Assembly: GCA_020796225.1 (NCBI GenBank)
Contig: CM036761.1
Location: forward strand, 33,748,928-33,812,927
DNA length: 64,000 nt
Origin: Arion vulgaris
Taxonomy: Eukaryota > Mollusca > Gastropoda > Stylommatophora > Arionidae
Direction of reading: 5' to 3'
Within the stretch, counting starts at the first letter, position 1, and each line of letters begins with the position of its first letter. Made by a program: the position numbers and the translations under genes. This document shows positions 44,924-58,900 of the stretch, one piece after another. The notes under the pieces are model-generated. The model worked only from the letters and a program-made list of their open reading frames with translations, did no database searches and had not been told where the DNA came from.

Positions 44924-47900
44924 GTCAGTATTTCATGTTTAGACAAGTCAAATTAAAGCTATCTATTCAATGTATATGGCATCTCTGGCTTAGGGATAGT
45001 TTTTTATTTTTTTATTTTCGTTCGTTCGTTCTTTATGACCAATTTTAATCACTCTTTGTGATATGTTTGATCTTTGCCAAGAACGTGTATACGTTGCACA
45101 TTGGTTTGGTAGGCCCCTAAACACATAGACTTCTACACGTTTAGGACATGTGCATCCGATTTCAGCCAAAGGGGATAGTGATTCGGTCTATTAACCACGA
45201 AATTCTGAGTTCGAATCACGCTGAGGACAGTTTGGTTGCAAATTGTTTCGCGTAGAATTTTACAAAAGGACAATGGCACCACCCGTTCAGAAAGCAATGG
45301 TAAACTGAACGTAATAATGCCTAGAAAAATCACAAACAGCGTTAAAAAGCTGGGGTAAAGGATATGCAATTAATGTTTATCTTATTCACTGTATTAAACA
45401 GAAGAATTGACAGAATTCACGTGTGTGCAATCATGGTACCCTCGTAGGTGTTAGAACCTCTTTTAACAACCCTAAAGTTCCAAAACTTTCACAGTAGCTT
45501 TAGCTACAATTTTGAATTCTCTTCCTCCCTGCTCCCACTTAGAAAGTCTAGGTAACAATTTTCGTCTAGGTAGTGTAGAGAATCGAGCGTATAGGAAATT
45601 GAACACCGTCTGTCAGTGTAGATATCTAGCACACTGTTAATGTGCTTCTCCTTCTGCAACTGTGCCACTCTTTTCTTCTATACTCAGTAAAGAAATTTCT
45701 TTCTTATATTCATTAAATAATTCCTCTCTGCAAGCAATATCTCCATACCAGTTTACCCTTCGCAACTCGGTCAATCTCTTCTATAAAATTTAGTCCAATA
45801 TTTCTCGCCTCTCAGTAAAGCTCGTATCAGGGTTTCCTTAGCGCGTCCTTTCTTTCTTGAAACCTTTGCCTCCCACTTCAATACCTGCTATGTTATTCTT
45901 TGATCATTTCTTTTCAGAGGATGCTTAACGCATTTCCATTTTCTTTTTCTTTTCTTATAGCAGTTGTTACTTGGGATTGACCAGACATTTCTCTGATTTC
46001 ATCACTTTCCTGAATGCGTCCCATGTTATGTTCAGTATTTCTCGCAGACATCTATTTTCAAATGCATTCAATTTGCTATCTACATCTTTAATTTTGTTCC
46101 CCCAATTCTGACTGACATATGTTAGGACAGGAACAACATTTGAAGTAAATATTCGTAAGTTAGTTTCAAAACTAAATGACCTGGAGTTCTATATTTGATT
46201 TACACTTTTGAAAGCTGGTGTTGCTTTGACAATTCGTGGCATCATTTCCTTTTTTGGAATTTAACATGAAATCAAAACTGTTACCAAATATAAATGATCT
46301 GTTCTATAGTTTGTATGATTTTGTATTACATTTTGAATATAAATCTATACTCATGCTGTAGGACTACTCAAATACATTTGAGTTATGTAGAACGTCAGAA
46401 GTTGTGAAAGATAATGAAGGAAATGAAATTTCTGCTACATTTAATACAAATCATAAAATAATTGTATAGTGAGCAGACGTCGACTGTAGAGATGTGTGAG
46501 AGGACAGATCAGATTTGTTTGACATAAGACAAGACAGGGAGTCAAGTAATGCCGAATTCTGTTGCTTGTCTGGTTAACATATACGCTGAAAAACATCATG
46601 AAGAATGTTACAGATACTGGGAAAAAAAATAAATACAATACTTTTGTAAGAAGAGAACGTGAAATAGATGAATTAAGATATGCTGATAATACAATACTAC
46701 TGTGAACATCATACAAATAGATTGAGAAGTTAATAATAACAGTGCAAGAGAAAAGCGAAAAATAAAATCTATATCTCAATGTAGCAAAAAAAAACAAAAA
46801 TAATTAAGAAAACTGATAAAACAAACATGATAACAGATTTTTGTTTTTTAAACAAAATAGAAAATAGAAAATGTGATTGAATGTCAATATCTCAGTTCAC
46901 TGCTAACAAGAGATGGAAATGGGACGAAGAACCAACGAGAGAAGAATAAACATAGCCGTACAAAATACATAAACAACTAAAAGAGATATAAAATAGAACT
47001 GAAAGGAAAAGAAAAGATCAGAAATCTAAGAACATTATTATTTCCAATATTATTGGTGTGAAGCATGACCATTGAACAAGGCGGTGGAAAAGCAAACATG
47101 TACTTTTATTTATAAGTGTTAGTCCTCTGTATATTGTGAACAGAGAAGAGAACAAATAAATCTACCCAGAAGGAACTCAGAGTTACAGAAAACTGAACGA
47201 TGCTACAAATAAAAATGAGAAGATTAAAGTATTGTGGACACATAAAAAGACGTGACGGATTGGAGAAGACGACTGCAAAGTGAGACAGCATGGCAAATAG
47301 GAGAAGAGGACGATCACGGAGAAGATAAATTCAGGATGTAATGGAGGATTGAACATAACAGCAGCGGAGACGGAACATCTGGAGTGTGGGAGATAATTTA
47401 CGAAAGACTGTTATGGTGACAAAGTTCTGATTAGGACAAACCATTATATATTGACGATGTTCATTTCAGAGATTACTCTACTCCATATGTTATGTATAAT
47501 GTTGTTCTTTTAGTCTTTATATAACACATATGAAATTCATTTCTTATCCTCTAACATTCCATCTTTGACCACCAAAGAAAAATAGTCAACCAACAAAGAA
47601 CTGGTGTTGTTAGTTGCCACACGCTGAGAGACAAACTGAGGAGATCGGAGCACTTATGGACTAATTGGTTCCATGTGCGGTGATGATGATCCGATGACTA
47701 AACTTAACTAAACTATACGTTCCATATGAAATTCATTTCTTCTTCTTGATATATTGTACGTGAAATTTCGTTCCTTTTTTTTCTATGCTGTATATGAATT
47801 TTCTAACTTAATGATGGTGCAACTCATTATTATTACATTGAATCTTTCTCGATATATTTCTGCATTTAATGAAACTCACTCACTCCCTCACTCCCTCACC

Positions 47901-49901
47901 CACCCACCCACCCACCCACCCACCCACCTACTCACTCTTCCTTTCACCCACCCACCCACCCACCCACCCACTCACTACTCACATCATTCATTCATTCTAC
48001 TCACACACCCACACCCCATTCACCCACTCATCCATTCACTCACCCGCTCACTCACCCACTCACCCACCCACTCATCCATTCACACACCGCTCGCTCACCC
48101 ACCCACTCACTCACTCACCCACTCACCCCTCCTCTCCCTCCCTCACCCACCCACGCACTCACTCACTCATTCACCCCCTCACCCACCCACGCACCCACTC
48201 ACTCACTCCACATCTCTCTCTCCATCATTTCTCACAAAAATTACCCCATTTATTTCAACAATACCAGCCTTAAATACGAGCCAGTATTAACGAATTTATG
48301 ACTTTTCCTTCGATCTAGTACGGTCAGCGTGCACAGTACCTTCAATGGCGAGTGTTTAGTGTCTTGTTGACCTTCTTACTGACAGCACACATCTATTTTC
48401 CTGCCATTGACGAATATCCTGGAGCAACCATTTACTCAAGGTTCATTTACATGCACTCTTGGCTCGGTTTACTAAGCATTATACACTCGATACTGGAAGT
48501 TATCAGTCTGACTTGGATATACTTTTGCACTGCAAGTCCTATGTTAGGTATGTCATGTGTATAGCAAGTCCTATGTTAGGTATGTGTATAGCAAGTCCTA
48601 TGTTAGGTATGTCTATAGCAAGTCATATGTTAGGTATTTGTATAGCAAGTCCTACGTTAGGTATGTGTATAGCAAGTCCTATGTTAGGTATGTCTATATC
48701 AAGTCATATGTTAGGTATTTGTATAGCAAGTCCTACGTTAGGTATGTGTATAGCAAGTCCTATGTGAGGTATTTGTATAACAAGTCCTATGTTAGGTATG
48801 TCATGTGTATAGCAAGTCCTATGTTAGGTATGTCTATAGCAAGTCATATGTTAGGTATTTCTATAGCAAGTCCTATGTGAGGTATTTGTATAACAAGTCC
48901 TATGTTAGGTATGTCATGTGTATAGCAAGTCCTATGTTAGGTATGTCTATAGCAAGTCATATGTTAGGTATTTGTATAGCAAGTCCTATGTTAGGTATGT
49001 GTATAGCAAGTCCTATGTGAGGTATGTGTATAGCAAGTCCTATGTTAGGTATTTGTATAGCAAGTTCTACGTTAGGTATGTGTATAGCAAGTCCTATGTT
49101 ATAATAAATAAATAAAGGAACCCTTTCATACCTTGTGGTATATAGGTCAATACAGTGTTAGGCCTGTATTTTCATTGACCGTCGGCACACGATGGGTGAT
49201 GTGGTCAGCATCACGCCGGCCGCCTTTACTTTCCCAGAGCATGTCTGGTACCCAGTTGAGGCTGGGTCGACCTGAAGCCGTCGCGGTCGGGAAAATTCCA
49301 CGCACATTGCGGGAGCTGAACCCAGACCACCAGCCTTGCGAAGCGAGTTCACTAACAACTACGCTACAGCGGCTCTCTAAGTCCTATGTTAGGTATGTAT
49401 ATAGCAAGTCCAATGTTAGGTATGTCATGTGTATAGCAAGTCCTATGTTAGGTATGTCATGTGTATAGCAAGTCCAATGTTAGGTATGTTATGTGTATAG
49501 CAAGTACTATGTTAGGTATGTGTATAGCAAGTACTATGTTAGGTATGTGTATAGCAAGTACTATGTTAGGTAGGTGTATATAGAAGTAATATACTGGGAG
49601 TGCTATTATACAGTAGTGAATGCTGGAAAATGACCCAATACATAATACACAAGTTGGAGACATTTCAGAATAAATGTTTATGAAGAATCCTAGAAATTTT
49701 CTGGCCAAATACAATAACAATTGAGAAATATTGGAAACGAACGGACTGTGCATCTTTGTGGACTATCTTTAAAAGACGAAGATGGAGGTGGATTGGACAT
49801 GTATGTCGTATGCCAACAGGGCATTGGTTAGGACAGCTCTCAGATGGACAGTGGATGGAAAGAGAAGGTCTGGACGTCCAAAGGAAACATGGAGAAGAGC
49901 T

Positions 49902-49935
<34 letters not shown>

Positions 49936-52900
49936 GAAGGAGTGCGGCCTGGCGTGGGAGACGGTTGGTAGAAAGGCAGCAGAACGGCAACAATGGAAGT
50001 CTCTTGTGGAAACCTTATATGTCATTCGGGACACGAAGAGGATATAGATTTATCTGTTGAAAACCGTGTTGTAGAAGACAGCTTAGGACAAGAAAGGGGG
50101 AAAACATGTATATAGTGGCAGCACTGCATCAATAAGTGTACAGGCAACAGTCTGTCAGAGTGGGCCATCAGGGCATGGACCATAATTAGCTGAAACATCC
50201 AAAGCAGTCTCCTATCGATGTGGGGACGGCACAAGCTGATGATATATGATAAAAAAAGCAATAGAAAGCAATAAATAACATTATAAAAAATCTCGCTTAC
50301 AAAATTGAGAGGAGTGTTCAACTGCAGTTCAAACTAATTAAATATTTTTTGTGTGCAGTGAGGATCCATCAGACGCCTTGGCATTTCAAAATTCTCTGGT
50401 TGATGTACAACACTATCTATCCCAATATAATGTCGTGCAATGTGATGTATTACATGTTTGTAAAGAGCACGGGTAAGTTATATTTAGTTGTATGTTTGAG
50501 TTGTAAATGTCATCATCACATCATGTGACATCTCAAGTGTAAGGGATCATGTCTATGTGTACAGTCATCTGTCGTTCTGAAAGTTGTGAGGGTCAAAACC
50601 AGACCGAGTCACATCTGCAATTTTTTCACAAGATCCCTAAGATTTTTGCTGGAGCTATGGAGATCGTGTTTTATGCAACACTTATCAACATTTCTCCCGA
50701 GGGACGGAGCCTTATGCGGAAACCAGGTGCAATCACTCCTTCGACTATAGACCCTTTGTTCACCTGTCTGGCAATTGTTGCTCTTCTATCAAGTTTGAGT
50801 AATCATGTCTATACAGTCACCCGTCTGGTAGAGATTGAATTTTGAATTTCATGGTTGTTGAATATTTGATATTTGTTTTCTTCTACATCGTTCTGATGAT
50901 GTTTATTGCTGGAGATATCACCATCCTTCATTCATTTCTGTTCTTAGACTTCTCTTCCTAATTGTTGACCGTTAGTATTTCCATCTAGCGTATTAATTCA
51001 ATGTTATCTCTCTATCGTTTTTTTAATATCCAGAAGCACTTGAGCTTTCAGCTCTTCGCTTCGGTGCCATGGACATCGTAGCCTTTCGGTTCGGTGTCAC
51101 GAACACCGTAAATCTGGAGAACCTGTGGCTTTCTGCCAGCCCGCAGAATTGAACCGCACTCACAGGGGGCTTGTCACCCGTCATCCAACGCGCCACGAAC
51201 ACGCTGGGCAGGTGGGCACTTGTGTTAGTTCTTTAGCTAGTCCTGCACTATAAAGCTTCGAACATTCCATGTTCAAAATCTCGCTATAAAGTATTTGATT
51301 TTCCGAAAGGAGTTAATTCTTATTTTTAATGTTTGTTGGCCTACACGCTCTGACATAACCCAATGAAAGGTGTGTCTATAGGTTGAAAGATCCGTGTCTC
51401 GGCTTAAAGAGGCTTTAATCCCTCATACAACAAACAAAACAAGTTCAAAATCTCAAAATTTCTTTTCTGTTCCAGTGACGTTGTCCATTTATGCCCATCC
51501 GATTTCGAGACTAAGATACATGTATCTTAACAGTAATAATTATTTCACGAAGGTTGAATAGTTAGCCATGCAGTTCAACCCTTAACCTGGAGGACCAGGG
51601 TATCTGAGTCGATTCCCTACACTTTGACCTGTCTGGCCTTGGAGACCCTCCTGGTAATACTACTGTCATCATAACTCTTAGAACCATTGGGAAAATCAAG
51701 AACACTCACAAATTATATTCAATATTATATAAATTATATATATATATATATATGTATACTTTTTAATTAGTACTCTTTCTTATTTTGTGTCTACCCATGC
51801 TTCCTATCTTTCGTTGTTATTTACCATTCGTCATCTACATTTCTTACACACTCGCCCGTGTGGTGTCAGGACCCAAGGAAGCAAAGAATAGTACCACTGC
51901 GACCTACAAGGCATGTCGTAAGAGGTGGCTGATGTAGGACCTAGGGAAGCTATCTTAGTAAATAAAAAGCATCGCAGAAATCATATGTGCTGGCCTACTT
52001 GTAGGCGCATAACTGACATAAAGTACAATCGCTCTTAGGTTCAGATCACATACAAATCACAGAGTGGTTAACAAGTGGTCGATATGGAGCGTTCAAACAA
52101 TACGAATTTGCTAACACGATAAGTTGTAAGATGTGACATGTTTTGTTTAATAAGTTCTGTCCTCATGACATGACCAGGAACTGAACTTGTCTACATTTAT
52201 CTGCTGTTATCTGCCCTTGTCCTCGGTTGTCTAAACGTATTCTATTGTGTACAACATATTTGATATCCTAATACGCCCGTGTGTTATCGGGCTCGCAAGT
52301 GGAGCACAGAATAGTAACACTGTGACCTACAAAGCATGTCGTAAAAGATGACTGAGGTAGGGGCCTAGCGAAGCTACGCTAGTAAATAAAAAGCATCGCA
52401 GAAATCGGATGTGCTGGCCTAATTGTAGGCGCATAACTGGCACAACGTACAATCGCTCCTAGACTCGGATCACATAAAAAAATCAGAAAGAAGGGTTAAC
52501 AAGTGATCGATATGAAGCATTCAAAGAAGAAGATTTGTATAGTATGATTCGTTGACAATATCTTTTATGTCCTAATGTATTTCTATTCATTTTGAAAGAA
52601 AAGGTTACGCTGTTGCTGATAAACAAACAACTGACCTCTAATTTTGTCCGTTCTGTTTATTTTATCGTGGGACGGATTAGCGTAATGCTTAAGACATTCC
52701 ACACGTTAGAAAAGGAATTGGCCCTCCTACCTTCTGCTCACTAGGCGGTAGAGATGTGAAATGACAGGCTCTTCATAGACCATAAGGTCTGAAAAGGCTA
52801 CAAAATATATAATTTTAGTTATACAGGGTGTAAAAGATAATTGCAGCCCGTGAATGGAGCTAATCTGGCATATATGTATGGAAATGAGAAGGTTCAGTTA

Positions 52901-55900
52901 TGACGTAGTATAGGTCAAGGTTGTGTGACGGTGTATAATTGTAGTGCGGGAAGGGGCGATGAACAAATGTGACGTAGAACGAGCTAGTCAGAACCGGTTT
53001 AAATAGTAAATAAACACAACTCTACAAAGCACCTGGCAACTTTCGAATTGTCAATGGGGCTGCAATTATCTTGAACACCCTGTATATTTAATTTCGGTCG
53101 GAAAATCCCACTTAGGTTAGGATCAGACCGAGAACGCTCATCTAGAAAGCAAATACGTTAACTACTGTACTGCTGTTACTATTAGTTTTACTGCAGGCCT
53201 CTCAAATATTAGAAAGTGGGTGACAAAGGATTAAACGGGGTTTGACGAACATTCCGCCTTCGATCTCACGGTAAGGTCAAAGTTTTTTCTATTGGGTAAA
53301 AATAAAACCGACGATCTGCACATGCGTGTCAACAGCTTCGGGCAAGCGGCCATAATTTCTCTATCCTATACAATTCCCCAGCGTGTTCTCAGAAGTTGGA
53401 ACTAATGACATTTTCTTTTACCCCAATATTAATAATTTTTCATTTGTGGGGTATAGTTAACAATAAACCTCTTGTTCGTCTCATATGAAAAAAACCAAAC
53501 TAGACACCATTAAAGATTCTGACCAACTTTATTTAAAACAAAGACATAATTTTGTTTCAGAATTGACTCTCGGTGAATCGAAGCTCTTCATCGCATTGAT
53601 GGCTTCCTTCGCTGGCATACACGTCTCAGTCACAGCCATCCCGAGCCGTATTAATCACATTATACATCCCTTGTTATTCAACATTTTCCATATTGTTGCT
53701 ACAATTGTTTATCAGTTCTGCGCTTTCACCGACCCCGGGGGCCACAACTATGTGTATAAGGAGATGGATTGGTTGAATTCACGGTAAATTTTAGTAATTT
53801 CACTGTTGAATTCACGGTAAAATTTTATTAATTTAATTGTTGAATTCACTGTAACTTTCATTAATTTTACTTTTATTAATTTAATTGTTGAATTCACGGG
53901 AACTTTTATTAATTTTACTTTTATTAATTTAATTGTTGAATTCACGGTAACTTTTATTAATTTTACTTTTATTAATTTAATTGTTGAATTCACGGTAACT
54001 TTTATTAATTTTACTTTTATTAATTTAATTGTTGAATTCACGGTAACTGTTATAAATTTATTGTTGGATTCACGGTAACTTTTATTAATTTATTGGTGAA
54101 TTCACGGTAACTTTTATTAATTCAATTGTTGAATTCGTGGTAATTTTTATTATTAATTTAATGTTGAATTCACTGTAACTTTTATTAATGTTATTGTATT
54201 CAAGATAACTTTTATTGATTTATTGTTGAATTCACTGCAAATTTTACCAGGCTATGACTGAATTCACTGTAAATTGTATTGATTTATTGTTGAATTCACT
54301 GTAAATTATATTTAAAATTTATGGTTGAATTCACTGTAACTTAAAAAAAAAAAAAAATTAATTTATTGTTGAATTCACTGTAAATTTTTACAATTTATTT
54401 TATTAAGAACAATTTTTCGAATTCAAGTCCAGATAGTATTGAAGTAGAATATAAGTATAGAAACTTCTCCAATTCATAACAATGCACACATCGGTGTTGC
54501 ATACCACGGCTTTGCACACCACTGCATTGCACAACACGGCGTTGTACACCACGGCATTGTACACCACGGCATTGCACACCACGGCATTGCACACTACGGC
54601 ATTGCACAATACGGCATTGTACACCACGGCATTGTACAACACGGCATTGCACACCACGGCATTGCAAACCATTGCATTGCATACAACGGCGTTGTACACC
54701 ACGGCATTGCACACCACAGCATTGCACACAACTGCATTGCACACAACTGCATTGCACACAACTGCATTGCAAACCATTGCATTGCATACAACGGCGTTGT
54801 ACACCACGGCATTGCACACCACGGCATTGCACACTACGGCATTGTACACCACGGCATTGCACACCACGGCATTGCACACCACGGCATTGCACACCATGGC
54901 ATTGCACACCACTGCATTGTATACCACAGAATTGCACACCACGGCATTGCACACCACGGCATTGCACACTACGGCATTGTACACCACTGCATTGCACACC
55001 ACAGCATTGTACACCACGGCATTGCACACCACGGCATTGCACACCACGGCATTGCACACCACGGCATTGCACACCACGGCATTGTATACCACAGCATTGC
55101 ACTATTTGCAGTGAGCCAGTCTTCTGGTTACTGCAAAAGTTTATAAGCAACTTTTATTCCCAAAGAAAAAAGAAGTGAAAACTAACACTTCTTTTTTTTC
55201 GAAACAAATAAACAAACTAGCGACATCTTGTTAGGCTTGTGGAGACTTGTACTGCTGAACATAGCAATCTTGGTAGGCTTTGGGAGACTCTCACAACTAA
55301 ACATAGAAATCTTGGTAGGCATTGGGAGACTCTCACAACTGAACAATAAAATCTTGGTAGGCTTTGGGAGACTCTCACAACTGAACAATGAAATCTTGGT
55401 AGGCTTTGGGAGACTCTCAAAACTAAACATATAAATCTTGGTAGGCTTTGGGAGGCTCTCACAACTGAATATATAAATCTTACTAAGGCTTTGGAGACTC
55501 TCACAACTGAACATAGAAATCTTGATATACTTTGGAGACTCTCACAACTGAACATATAAATCTTGATAGACTTTGGAGACTCTCACAACTGAACATAGAA
55601 ATCTTGATAGACTTTGGAGACTCTCACAACTGAACATAGAAATCTTGATAGACTTTGGAGACTCTCACAACTGAACATAGAAATCTTGATAGACTTTGGA
55701 GACTCTCACAACTGAACATAGAAATCTTGATAGACTTTGGAGACTCTCACAACTGAACATAGAAATCTTGATATACTTTGGAGACTCTCACAACTGAACA
55801 TAGAAATCTTGATAGACTTTGGAGACTCTCACAACTGAACATAGAAATCTTGGTAGACTTTGGAGACTCTCACAACTGAACATAGAAATCTTGATAGACT

Positions 55901-58900
55901 TTGGAGACTTCACAACTGAACATAGAAATCTTGGTAGACTTTGGAGACTCTCACAACTGAACATAGAAATCTTGGTAGACTTTGGAGACTCTCACAACTG
56001 AACATAGAAATCTTGATAGACTTTGGAGACTCTCACAACTGAACATAGAAATCTTGATAGACTTTGAAGACTCTCACAACTGAATATAGAAATCTTGGTA
56101 GACTTTGGAGACTCTCACAACTGAACATAGAAATCTTGATAGACTTTGGAGACTCTCACAACTGAACATAGAAATCTTGATAGACTTTGGAGACTCTCAC
56201 AACTGAACATAGAAATCTTGATAGACTTTGGAGACTCTCACAACTGAACATATAAATCTTGGTAGACTTTGGAGACTCTCACAACTGAACATAGAAATCT
56301 TGATAGACTTTGGAGACTCTCACAACTGAACATATAAATCTTGGTAGACTTTGGAGACTCTCACAATTGAACATAGAAATCTTGGTAGACTCTCACAACT
56401 GAACATAGAAATCTTGGTAGACTTTGGAGACTCTCACAACTGAACATAGAAATCTTGGTAGACTTTGGGAGACTCTCACAACTGAATATAGAAATCTTGG
56501 TAGACTCTCACAACTGAACATAGAAATCTTGGTAGACTCTCACAACTGAACATAGAAATCTTGGTAGACTTTGGAGACTCTCACAACTGAACATAGAAAT
56601 CTTGGTAGACTTTGGGAGACTCTCACAACTGAACATAGAAATCTTGGTAGACTTTTGGAGACACAACTGAACATAGAAATCTTGGTAGACTTTTGGAGAC
56701 ACAACTGAACATAGAAATCTTTGTAGACTTTGGAGACTCTCACAACTGAACATAGAAATCTTGGTAGACTTTTGGAGACACAACTGAACATAGAAATCTT
56801 GGTAGACTTTGGAGACACAACTGAACATAGAAATCTTGGTAGACTTTGGAGACTCTCACAACTGAACATAGAAATCTTGGTAGACTTTGGGAGACTTCAC
56901 AACTGAACATAGAAATCTGAGACTTTTGGAGACCAACTGAACATAGAAATCTTGGTAGACTTTGAACACAACTGAACATAGAAATCTTGGTAGACTTTGG
57001 AGACTCTCACAACTGAACATAGAAATCTTGGTAGACTTTGGAGACACAACTGAACATAGAAATCTTGGTAGACTTTTGGAGACACAACTGAACATAGAAA
57101 TCTTGGTAGACTTTGGAGACTCTCACAACTGAACATAGAAATCTTGTTAAGGCTTTGGGAGATTCTCACAACTGAACATATAAATCATTTTTGGATTGGG
57201 GTGACTCTTACCCCTAGACTTGGGGAGACTCTTAACACTGAACATTTACATCTTGTTAGGTTTGGGAAGACTCTCACAACTGAACATAGAAATCTTGAGG
57301 AAACACTCACTACTGAACATATAAATCTCTCACTCACTCACGCGTATTCCTTCTTTCTTCTGCTAATATACGTCATTATTTGTAACGTGATTTAATTTAT
57401 CATTTTGAGAGTTGTGAAGAAATGGAAGCCAAAGACGTGATGCTTTTTCCCCAACTATTTTAAAGGTCATTTAAACGGTACCAAATAATATGCAAACTGA
57501 CTGATTCTGCTCTTGTTATATTATATATTTTCTCTGTGTTTGGTGTAATATATTTGCTGATGTGTTTGGTGTAATATATTTGCTCTGTGTTGGTGAATAT
57601 ATTTGCTGATGTGTTTGGTGTAATATATTTGCTGCTGTGTTTGTGTAATATATTTCTGTGTGTTTGGTGTAATATATTTGCTGAGTGGTAATATATTTGC
57701 TGCTGTGTTTGGTGTAATATATTTGCTGCTGTGTTTGGTGTAATATATTTGCTGATGTGTTTTGTGTAATATATTTGCTGATGTGTTTTGTGTAATATAT
57801 TTGCTGATGTGTTTGGTGTAATATATTTGCTGCTGTGTTTTGTGTAATATATTTGCTGATGTGTTTGGTGTAATATATTTGCTGCTGTGTTTGTTGTAAT
57901 ATATTTGCTGCTGTGTTTGGTGTAATATATTTGCTGTGTTTGGTGTAATATATTTGCTGCTGTGTTTGGTGTAATATATTTGCTGATGTGTTTGGTGTAA
58001 TATATTTGCTGATGTGTTTGGTGTAATATATTTGCTGATGTGTTTGTGTAATATATTTGCTGATGTTTGGTGTAATATATTTGCTGATGTGTTGGTGTAA
58101 TATATTTGCTGTGTTTGATATATTTGTGTGTTTGTGTAATATATTTTCTGCTGTTTGGTAATATATTTCTGTGTTGTGTAATATATTTGCTGCTGTGTTT
58201 GTGTAATATATTTGCTGCTGTGTTTGTGTAATATATTTGCTGTGTGTTTGTGTAATATATTTGGTGGTATATTCGTGTTTGTGTAATATATTTGTTGTGA
58301 ATTTGTCTGGTGTAATATATTTGCTAGTGTGTTTGGTGTAATATATTTGCTGATGTGTTTGGTGTAATATATTTGCTGCTGTGTTGGTGTAATATATTTG
58401 CTGCTGTGTTTGTGTAATATATTTGCTGCTGTGTTTGTGTAATATATTTGCTGATGTGTTTGTGTAATATATTTGCTGCTGTTTTGGTGTAATATATTTT
58501 GTTTGATTGTGTTTGTGTAATATATTTGCTGCTGTGTTTGGTGTAATATATTTGCTGTGTGTTTGTGTAATATATTTGCTGTGTGTTTGGTGTAATATAT
58601 TTGCTGGTTTTTTATGGTTTGTGTAATATATTTGCTGATGTGTTTGGTGTAATATATTTGCTGATGTGTTTGGTGTAATATATTTGCTGTTGATAATTTG
58701 GTGTAATATATTTGCTGATGTGTTTGGTGTAATATATTTGCTGCTGTGTTTGTGTAATATATTTGCGTGTTGTAATATATCGTGTTGTAATATATTTGCT
58801 GTGTGTTTGGTGTAATATATTTGCTGTGTGTTTGTGTAATATATTTGCTGATGTGTTTTGTGTAATATATTTGCTGCTGTGTTTGGTGTAATATATTTGC

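Larger units (their letters stand above)
44924..48318. other. rolling stone-like intron 1
   Basis: Contains a SINE-A (45015-45170, -), SINE-F (45175-45375, +), LINE pieces at 45640-46180 (-) and 46500-47460 (+), and a CCCA/CTCA-rich tandem repeat (47877-48232) just before the exon 2 acceptor. Confidence 0.65.
50473..53560. other. rolling stone-like intron 3
   Basis: Contains SINE-E (50555-50735, +), SINE-D (51025-51215, -), a possible tRNA-like piece near 51550-51650, an (AT)n run at 51735-51756, two SINE-B copies (51850-52110 and 52270-52530, both +) and a MITE (52822-53086). Confidence 0.7.

Noticed and set aside
47754..48290. 178-codon Pro/Thr/His-rich frame before exon 2
   Set aside because: It translates a CCCA/CTCA simple repeat; all three + frames are open.
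48532..49580. Possible CRISPR-like array (27-bp repeats)
   Set aside because: Units are head to tail with no unique spacers, and the host is an animal genome.
50359..50472. Alternative frame of exon 3 (EDPSDALAFQNSLVDVQHYL)
   Set aside because: It looks protein-like but does not connect in frame with exons 2 and 4; the chosen frame gives the PWHFKILWLMYN family motif.
53485..53560. Upstream extension of exon 4 with an ATG
   Set aside because: Open by chance in intron sequence; a good acceptor at 53560 and the family motifs begin after it.
54395..55178. Several overlapping frames of 168-251 codons, Cys- or Thr-rich
   Set aside because: The 15-bp unit is divisible by three, so many frames stay open on both strands; nothing distinguishes one as coding.
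55182..57169. Minus-strand frames with repeated MFSCESLPKPTKI-type peptides
   Set aside because: Frames switch between units of the 41-bp array; intronic repeat.
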